Part shown: positions 1 to 3,706 of the stretch, one piece after another
Numbering within the stretch: the stretch's first letter is position 1
Layout: the number at the start of each line of letters is the position of its first letter
Source of the DNA: Bacteroidales bacterium UBA2800
GTDB taxonomy: Bacteria; Bacteroidota; Bacteroidia; Bacteroidales; Paludibacteraceae
NCBI GenBank assembly: GCA_002351925.1
Contig: DEHM01000015.1
Location: 74,987-83,410 of the forward strand
Direction of reading: 5' to 3'
Length of the DNA: 8,424 bases
Notes under the pieces: generated by a model
Seen by the model: the letters and a program-made list of their open reading frames with translations, nothing else
Told to the model about the DNA's origin: nothing
Database searches by the model: none
Translations under genes and position numbers: made by a program

Positions 1-38
1 GTTGACCGTCGGTGAAGGTCGGTTGATTTTGGGTTTTT
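1..38. other. Left edge, no feature recognised
   Basis: This short stretch precedes the first clear CTAGG unit. It is rich in G and T and contains several loose GGTC/GGTT words that may be decayed repeat units, but they do not hold the 10-bp register of the array that follows. No ORF, promoter or RNA is supported. Confidence 0.3.
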
Positions 39-158
39 CTAGGTTGGACTAGGTTGGACTAGGTCGAACTAGGTATTGCTAGGTGGTACTAGGTCTAACT
101 AGGTCTAACTAGGTCTAACTAGGTCTGACTAGGTCTGACTAGGTAGGGCTAGGTGTTG
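39..158. repeat. Array of twelve 10-bp CTAGGTNNNN repeats
   Basis: Twelve consecutive 10-bp units begin at 39, 49, 59 and so on to 149. Each starts with CTAGGT and has a variable four-base tail. Three units are ctaggtctaa (89, 99, 109), two are ctaggtctga (119, 129) and two are ctaggttgga (39, 49); the rest differ in the tail. The first six bases are invariant, so the core is more conserved than the tail. The last unit (149-158) overlaps the end of the minus-strand four-helix-bundle gene and supplies its TAG stop codon (complement of 149-151). In that gene's transcript the array would form the 3' untranslated region. CTAG is a scarce tetranucleotide in many bacterial genomes, so twelve copies in 120 bp stand out. 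Function unknown. Confidence 0.93.
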
Positions 159-721
159 GGGTGAGCATTGCGGAACTGGAGGCGGGCACGGGTCATAGCC
201 TCGCGGATGCCGCCGTTCTCTACAAACTCCCGCTCCTTGACTCCGATGTACTTCATCATCATTACATCTACCTGGTGGCACATCGTAATCGCCATATTCG
301 CAATCTCCTCATCGTTCATCTTCTCTATCTGCGTCATATACGCCTCGCTGTTATTCGTTTTTCCACAAAATTGTTTCAGTCCCTCGTACCGCGCGTGCTT
401 CTCATCCCACATTGCCATCTTCCTTGCACGCAAGTAGTCCTCATAATCGGCCTGCAACTCTTTCAGACTTGCGCGAGCCACGTTGAGTAACTTGATCTCC
501 GTCTCGCTGGAGGTTGGTGCGGCTTCCGAACCTTCGATGATGTTCTGTTTCCCGCTTCGGGCGGCTTGGACCATCTGGTCGACAGTCCGATCGCCTTTCG
601 TCAAGTAGCGCTCACAAAAAGCAAAAGTCACATCATACAGCGCTACCGACTTGCGAAAAAACAGCAGGTCTTTGTAGTTCGGCACGCTCTGCACGAAATA
701 ATGTGTGTCTCTATTGCTCAT
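149..721 (-). CDS. Four-helix-bundle protein with C-terminal suffix domain (S23/IVP-like)
   Basis: A 190-residue soluble protein. Residues about 14-100 look like a four-helix-bundle domain of the 23S rRNA intervening-sequence (S23) family; the core words are QAARSGKQNIIEGS (52-65) and TEIKLLNVARASLKELQADY (74-93). Residues about 125-183 match what I know as the four-helix-bundle suffix domain of Bacteroidota, ending in the signature-like ENGGIREAMTRARL (168-181). The molecular role of this family is not established; a relative, Avd, binds the reverse transcriptase and RNA in diversity-generating retroelements. I chose the ATG at 721. A GTG at 745 would add eight residues, but it lies inside a flanking 10-bp repeat and the extension is not domain-like. 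The gene is bracketed by direct 10-bp repeats, and a well-formed promoter (850-881, minus strand) reads into it. No Shine-Dalgarno site is visible, as is usual in Bacteroidota. Confidence 0.88.
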   Translation of the reverse strand: MSNRDTHYFVQSVPNYKDLLFFRKSVALYDVTFAFCERYLTKGDRTVDQMVQAARSGKQNIIEGSEAAPTSSETEIKLLNVARASLKELQADYEDYLRARKMAMWDEKHARYEGLKQFCGKTNNSEAYMTQIEKMNDEEIANMAITMCHQVDVMMMKYIGVKEREFVENGGIREAMTRARLQFRNAHPNT

Positions 722-735
722 TGTTGGTTGTGGTT

Positions 736-785
736 CTAGGATCACCTAGGTCTTCATAGGTCTAACTAGGTCTAACTAGTGGTAG
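736..785. repeat. Five 10-bp CTAGG repeats upstream of the four-helix gene
   Basis: Units start at 736, 746, 756, 766 and 776: ctaggatcac, ctaggtcttc, ataggtctaa, ctaggtctaa, and a decayed ctagtggtag. They are the same family and the same orientation as the array at 39-158, so the four-helix gene is flanked by direct repeats. The unit ctaggtctaa is identical on both sides. From the minus-strand promoter at 850-881, transcription should begin near 843, which puts these units in the 5' leader of the mRNA. The alternative GTG start at 745 of the four-helix ORF lies at the end of the first unit. Confidence 0.88.
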
Positions 786-849
786 TGTTTATTAATTACA
801 TATACGCGGGCTGGGGCGGGCACACTTGCGCATATAGCAAATTTGGGCG

Positions 850-881
850 CAAAGATACAACAAAAAAATGACATGTGCAAA
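850..881 (-). promoter_or_regulatory. Bacteroidota-type promoter for the four-helix suffix gene
   Basis: On the minus strand there is a TTTG -33 element (complement of 878-881), a 20-bp spacer, and TATCTTTG as the -7 element (complement of 850-857). This matches the phylum's primary sigma consensus TTTG - about 20 bp - TAnnTTTG. The start site should lie near 843, giving a leader of about 120 nt that contains the 10-bp repeats before the ATG at 721. It is divergent from the CNNM promoter, with only 15 bp between the two -33 elements. Confidence 0.75.
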
Positions 882-896
882 TAAAATATTTAAAAA

Positions 897-928
897 TTTG
901 CGTATATAAAAAAAAAGCAGTAATTTTG
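897..928 (+). promoter_or_regulatory. Bacteroidota-type promoter for the CNNM gene
   Basis: A TTTG -33 element (897-900), a 20-bp spacer and TAATTTTG (921-928) match the Bacteroidota sigma consensus. The ATG at 946 is only 17 bp beyond the -7 element, so the mRNA leader should be very short, roughly 10-13 nt. The surrounding DNA (852-940) is strongly AT-rich. Confidence 0.8.
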
Positions 929-945
929 CAGTCGATTTTAAGATT

Positions 946-2016
946 ATGGGACTACTTTTAGTGTTTTTGTTCGGCGCGATGGGCATCAGTTTCCTGTGCT
1001 CGGTACTGGAATCGGTGCTGATGTCGACGTCGATTAGTTATATCAACCTGCGTGAAGAAGAAGGCTACGGGCCGGCGAAGCTGATGAGCAAATACAAGGA
1101 CGACACCGGTCGTCCGCTGGCTGCCATCCTCTCGCTGAACACGATCGCCAACACCATAGGTGCGGCCGGCGTGGGTATGCAGGTGACGCAAGTATTCGGC
1201 AGCAAATGGTTCGGCCTGATGTCGGCCATCACGACGCTGCTGATACTGATTTTTGCGGAGATCATCCCGAAGGTGATCGGCACGACCTACTGGCGTGAGT
1301 TGATGGGCTTTACCGCTCGCACGATACGCGCGTTAATTTTTATATTGTACCCGATTGTGCTGATGATTGAGCTGATCACGCGTGCTTTTCCGGACAACGA
1401 AGACGAGCCTTCGGTGAGCCGGGAAGAGGTGCTGTCGATGGTGAATGTAGGCGAAGAAGAAGGCGTGGTGGACGAGGATGAGAACAAGATTTTCACCAAC
1501 CTGATGCGTCTGGATTCGATCCATGCGTACGACGTGATGACGCCTCGTGTGGTAGCGAAAATAGCGCCGGAGAACATGACGCTGCGCGCCTACTACGACA
1601 ACGACGAATATGACCATTTTTCGCGTATCCCACTCTACAAACCCGAGTCGCCGGAGTACATCACCGGCTATGTGCTGCGTAACGATGCGCTGGAAGAGCT
1701 GACCGAAGACCATTTTCGCAAGACGCTGGGCGGCATCAAACGTCCGCTGCCTGCTTTTGACCAGGATCTGACGCTGGGTACTATCTTTGATAGTATGCTG
1801 AAGCAGAAGAGCCAGATAGCGCAGATAATAGACGAGTACGGCATGTTTGTCGGCATCCTGACGCTGGAGGACATCATCGAGACGATCTTCGGCCTGGAGA
1901 TAATCGACGAGAACGACACCGTGATCGACATGCAGCAATATGCGCGTGAGCGCTGGGAGCAGAGGCAGAAAAAGTATAAGAAGCTGTCAGCCGTCAGCCA
2001 TCAGCCGTCAGAATAA
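946..2016 (+). CDS. CNNM/CorC (HlyC) family membrane protein with CBS pair
   Basis: A 356-residue membrane protein of the CNNM/CorB-CorC family, often annotated 'hemolysin' but linked to Mg2+ and other divalent cation transport. The DUF21/CNNM membrane domain spans about 1-148. Its hydrophobic segments are near 1-26, 58-80, 88-110 and 124-146. Conserved-looking polar words in the membrane region are LESVLMS (21-27), NTIANT (65-70) and AEIIPK (104-109). A cytoplasmic CBS pair follows: CBS1 near 198-254, starting VMTPR (197-201), and CBS2 near 265-318, with IDEYGMFVGILTLEDIIE (295-312). The CorC/HlyC C-terminal transporter-associated domain is absent, as in shorter family members. The ATG at 946 fits the promoter ending at 928. 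The C-terminus is odd: residues 347-356 and the TAA stop are encoded by the first unit of the heptamer array, so the original end may have been replaced. No terminator is visible after it. Confidence 0.9.
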   Translation: MGLLLVFLFGAMGISFLCSVLESVLMSTSISYINLREEEGYGPAKLMSKYKDDTGRPLAAILSLNTIANTIGAAGVGMQVTQVFGSKWFGLMSAITTLLILIFAEIIPKVIGTTYWRELMGFTARTIRALIFILYPIVLMIELITRAFPDNEDEPSVSREEVLSMVNVGEEEGVVDEDENKIFTNLMRLDSIHAYDVMTPRVVAKIAPENMTLRAYYDNDEYDHFSRIPLYKPESPEYITGYVLRNDALEELTEDHFRKTLGGIKRPLPAFDQDLTLGTIFDSMLKQKSQIAQIIDEYGMFVGILTLEDIIETIFGLEIIDENDTVIDMQQYARERWEQRQKKYKKLSAVSHQPSE

Positions 2017-2297
2017 AGCTGTCAGCCGTCAGCCATCAGCCGTCAGAATAAAGCTGTCAGCCGTCAGCCAACAGGAGGCGGAATAAAGCTGTCAGCCGTC
2101 AGCCATCAGCCGTCAGAATAAAGCTGTCAGCCGTCAGCCATCAGAATAAAGCTGTCAGCCGTCAGCCATCAGCCGTCAGAAGTCAGCCAACAGGAGGCAG
2201 AATAAAGCTGTCAGCCGTCAGCCATCAGCCGTCAGAATAAAGCTGTCAGCCGTCAGCCATCAGCCGTCAGAAGTCAGCCGTCAGCCATCAGAAATCA
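1983..2297. repeat. 45-unit heptamer tandem array with 35-bp higher-order repeat
   Basis: The 315 bp divide without remainder into 45 heptamers. With A = gctgtca, B = gccgtca, C = gccatca and D = gaataaa, the higher-order unit is A-B-C-B-D (35 bp). Every A lies a multiple of 7 from the last: 1983, 2018, 2053, 2088, 2123, 2151, 2207, 2242. Perfect 35-bp units start at 1983, 2018, 2088 and 2207. Variants keep the register: the unit at 2053 carries gccaaca then ggaggcg, the unit at 2123 lacks one B (28 bp), the unit at 2151 is extended to 56 bp, and the last unit at 2242 decays to gaagtca and gaaatca. Insertions and losses occur only in whole heptamers, which suggests slippage or unequal recombination in 7-bp steps. 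The array fills nearly all of the 295-bp gap between the CNNM stop and the next gene. I see no promoter or terminator in it. Confidence 0.96.
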
Positions 2298-2311
2298 GGA
2301 TATAAACTAAT

Positions 2312-2689
2312 ATGCAAGATTATCACCACTTGTCAATGTGGCAGCGAAGTCATCAATTGACAGTTGAAATATATCAGATAACTCAACGGCAATTTCCTCG
2401 CGAAGAGACGTTCGGACAAACTAGTCAGATTAGGCGGGCGGCTGCTTCTATTCCCACAAATATAGCTGAGGGGTGTGGGCGTAATTCTCGTGCTGAGTTA
2501 GCCCAGTTCCTGAATATAGCGGCAGGCTCTGCCTCCGAGGTGGAATATGAAATTCTGCTGGCAAAAGATACAGGTTATATTACTCACGAACAATACGAAT
2601 TCCTATCAAAAGAAATAAGGGATATACGGAGTATGATAAAAAAATATATGTTGCAACTCCGAGAAAATAGTCTGAATGCTGAATGCTGA
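2312..2689 (+). CDS. Four-helix-bundle protein (S23/IVP-like, single domain)
   Basis: A 125-residue small soluble protein of the four-helix-bundle family related to proteins encoded in 23S rRNA intervening sequences. Typical words are MWQRSHQLTVEIYQIT (9-24), the near-invariant TSQIRRAAASIPTNIAEGCGR (37-57, split here only by reading), AELAQFLNIAAGSASEVEYE (61-80), and a final helix near 93-118. The length matches the family. Its biochemical role is unknown; the family is thought to be an RNA- or protein-binding helical scaffold. The ATG is 14 bp past the heptamer array. The last residues (SLNAEC) and the stop are encoded by a second heptamer run, and the gene overlaps smpB by 7 bp. Hand counts over 2341-2640 give about 44% G+C, against roughly 55-58% in two sampled 60-base lines of the CNNM gene, which is consistent with a separate origin. 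Confidence 0.93.
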   Translation: MQDYHHLSMWQRSHQLTVEIYQITQRQFPREETFGQTSQIRRAAASIPTNIAEGCGRNSRAELAQFLNIAAGSASEVEYEILLAKDTGYITHEQYEFLSKEIRDIRSMIKKYMLQLRENSLNAEC

Positions 2690-2692
2690 AAG
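2672..2692. repeat. Three CTGAATG-type heptamers at the four-helix stop / smpB start
   Basis: Consecutive heptamers ctgaatg (2672), ctgaatg (2679) and ctgaaag (2686). They encode the last residues and stop of the four-helix protein in one frame, and the ATG and second codon of SmpB in another. A related run (ctgataa, ctgaacg, ctgaata) sits at the mutase stop at 7362. Three units are few, so chance cannot be excluded for this copy alone. Confidence 0.6.
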
Positions 2693-3147
2693 CGGATATC
2701 CACATATATAACAAAAAGGCGAAGTTTGAGTATATCATCCTCGACCGCTATACCGCCGGTATTCAACTGTTTGGCACAGAGATTAAGTCGATCCGCGAAG
2801 GCAAAGCTTCGCTGGTGGACAGCTATTGTGCCGTGGAGCACGGCGAGCTGTATGTGAAGCAGATGCACATAGCCGAATATCGTTTCGGCAGCTACGCCAA
2901 CCACGAGGTGCGACGCGACCGGAAACTGCTGCTGCAGCGGCGAGAGATACGCAAACTGGAGAAGGCGACGAAAGACAACGGCAAGACGATCATCCCGCTG
3001 GAGATGTTCATCAACGAACGCGGTCTGGCGAAGATGGAGATCGCCCTTTGTCAAGGAAAACATACCTACGACAAACGTCAGTCGCTCCGCGAAGCCGACG
3101 ACCGCCGAGAGGTGGCTCAGGCCATGAAAGCAGCCAAAATGCGTTAA
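2683..3147 (+). CDS. smpB: SsrA-binding protein SmpB
   Basis: A 154-residue cytoplasmic RNA-binding protein that partners tmRNA (SsrA) in trans-translation, delivering it to ribosomes stalled on mRNAs without a stop codon. The family pattern is clear: YNKKAKFEYIILDRYTAGI (9-27), GTEIKSIREGKASLVDSY (31-48), MHIAEY (61-66), RRDRKLLL (77-84), and the basic C-terminal tail starting GKHTYDKRQSLREADDRRE (125-143), which in the family enters the mRNA channel. Length is normal. The ATG at 2683 gives the expected short N-terminus, so the start is well supported, yet it lies inside the preceding four-helix gene and inside a heptamer run. Translation may therefore be coupled to that gene. No separate promoter of the TTTG/TAnnTTTG type is evident just upstream. 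The tmRNA gene itself is not in the window. Confidence 0.96.
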   Translation: MLKADIHIYNKKAKFEYIILDRYTAGIQLFGTEIKSIREGKASLVDSYCAVEHGELYVKQMHIAEYRFGSYANHEVRRDRKLLLQRREIRKLEKATKDNGKTIIPLEMFINERGLAKMEIALCQGKHTYDKRQSLREADDRREVAQAMKAAKMR

Positions 3148-3162
3148 AAAAGTAAAAAAAAC

Positions 3163-3178
3163 GACCAAAAGTTTGGTC
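3163..3178. promoter_or_regulatory. Perfect 7-bp dyad overlapping the rpsO -33 element
   Basis: GACCAAA (3163-3169), a 2-bp spacer, then TTTGGTC (3172-3178). The right arm contains the TTTG -33 box of the rpsO promoter. On the plus strand no T-run follows, so it does not look like an smpB terminator. On the minus strand a T-rich run does follow. An operator, or a hairpin at the smpB 3' end, are the alternatives. Function is inferred only. Confidence 0.45.
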
Positions 3179-3203
3179 AATTGAAAAAAAAGCAGTACTT
3201 TTG
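3172..3203 (+). promoter_or_regulatory. Bacteroidota-type promoter for rpsO
   Basis: TTTG (3172-3175), a 20-bp spacer and TACTTTTG (3196-3203) match the phylum consensus well. The predicted start near 3208 leaves a leader of about 145 nt before the rpsO ATG at 3356, much longer than the leaders predicted for the CNNM and hflX genes. Confidence 0.8.
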
Positions 3204-3257
3204 CACGCTTTTTCTGTGGAGAAGCGATTAATGCGGCGAAGTTTGGATACATGTATT

Positions 3258-3342
3258 GGGCTTCAGCCGTGATTGTAAAACCAGCTGTCAGTCATCAGTA
3301 GTCAGCCATCAGAAAGCTGAAAAAAACTGAAACTGAAAGCCC
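3258..3342 (+). promoter_or_regulatory. Possible structured rpsO mRNA leader
   Basis: Within the long rpsO leader, GGGCTTCAG (3258-3266) can pair with CTGAAAGCCC (3333-3342) with one bulged A. Inside it, CAGCTGTC (3282-3289) pairs with GAAAGCTG (3312-3319) with one mismatch. The outer stem ends 13 nt before the ATG. S15 represses its own mRNA through leader structures in several bacteria, so an autoregulatory element is plausible, but I have only manual pairing and no covariation. The heptamer repeats at 3284-3311 occupy the inner arm and loop. Confidence 0.35.
3284..3311. repeat. Four GTCAGCC-family heptamers in the rpsO leader
   Basis: Consecutive heptamers gctgtca, gtcatca, gtagtca and gccatca (3284, 3291, 3298, 3305), followed by gaaagct. 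The first and last are identical to units A and C of the large array at 1983-2297, about 1 kb upstream and in the same orientation. The four-helix gene and smpB are therefore bracketed by direct copies of the same family. The copy is short and diverged. Confidence 0.75.
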
Positions 3343-3355
3343 AAAAGAATTAATT

Positions 3356-3625
3356 ATGTATTTAACATCTGAGAAGAAAGCTGAGCTTTTTGCCAAGTAT
3401 GGCAAAGATGCCAAGAACACGGGTTCGGCTGAGAGCCAAATTGCCCTGTTCACCTTCCGTATCAACCACCTGACCGAGCACCTGAAGGACAACCGTAAGG
3501 ACTTCGGAACAGAGCGCGCCCTGACTACCCTCGTAGGTAAGCGTCGTCGCCTGCTGGACTACCTGAAGGCAAAAGACATCGAGCGTTACCGCGCTATCAT
3601 CAAAGAACTCGGCATTCGTAAATGA
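3356..3625 (+). CDS. rpsO: 30S ribosomal protein S15
   Basis: An 89-residue protein, the usual S15 length. It binds the three-way junction of helices 20-22 in 16S rRNA early in 30S assembly. Signature segments are NTGSAESQIALFTFRINHLT (21-40), an HLKDNRKDF word (42-50) and the conserved GKRRRLLDYL (61-70), followed by the terminal helix ending KELGIRK. The ATG at 3356 gives the canonical N-terminus MYLTSEKK. It has its own promoter (3172-3203) and a terminator-like hairpin 28 bp after the stop, so it is probably monocistronic. The long leader may allow S15 autoregulation. Confidence 0.97.
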   Translation: MYLTSEKKAELFAKYGKDAKNTGSAESQIALFTFRINHLTEHLKDNRKDFGTERALTTLVGKRRRLLDYLKAKDIERYRAIIKELGIRK

Positions 3626-3650
3626 TTTTTACGAAAAAAAACGAAAAAGT

Positions 3651-3681
3651 GGCATACGCACTTGCGTATGTCATTTTTTTT
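3651..3681 (+). terminator. Intrinsic terminator after rpsO, overlapping the hflX promoter
   Basis: CATACGCA (3653-3660), two bases, then TGCGTATG (3663-3670) form a perfect inverted repeat that extends by a G-T and a G-C pair. As RNA, the six-base stem CATACG/CGTATG with a six-base loop is the likely form. A run of eight T (3674-3681) follows within a few bases. The stem is only moderately GC-rich. The hairpin contains the -33 element of the hflX promoter, so terminator and promoter share the same DNA. Confidence 0.65.
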
Positions 3682-3692
3682 GTGTATCTTTG
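3661..3692 (+). promoter_or_regulatory. Bacteroidota-type promoter for the hflX-hpt-mutase cluster
   Basis: CTTG (3661-3664, one mismatch to TTTG), a 20-bp spacer and TATCTTTG (3685-3692) match the phylum promoter. The predicted start lies about 8-10 nt before the ATG at 3707. The bases just before that ATG (agatt) are the same as before the CNNM ATG at 946. This promoter position decides the hflX start: an upstream in-frame TTG at 3662 would lie in the promoter itself. Confidence 0.75.
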
Positions 3693-3706
3693 CAGCCGCA
3701 AAGATT

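Noticed and set aside
39..158. CRISPR array or phage/integron attachment array
   Set aside because: The units are 10 bp with no spacers of useful length, and no integrase, recombinase or cas gene is present.
722..745. GTG start at 745 for the four-helix suffix protein
   Set aside because: The codon lies within a flanking 10-bp repeat and the eight added residues show no domain similarity; the ATG at 721 is preferred, although this is not proven.
1333..1938. 201-codon open frame antisense to the CNNM gene
   Set aside because: Shadow frame opposite a well-supported membrane protein; no recognisable protein pattern.
1983..2297. CRISPR array
   Set aside because: The units are contiguous 7-bp words with no unique spacers and no cas genes nearby.
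149..2689. Diversity-generating retroelement with an Avd-like protein
   Set aside because: Both proteins share the Avd fold family, but there is no reverse transcriptase, template repeat or variable repeat in the window.
149..2689. 23S rRNA intervening sequence
   Set aside because: The four-helix genes belong to the IVS-encoded family, but no rRNA sequence surrounds either gene.
3662..3706. Upstream TTG start for HflX adding 15 residues
   Set aside because: It lies inside the predicted promoter and terminator hairpin, upstream of the expected transcription start; the ATG at 3707 gives the family-like N-terminus.
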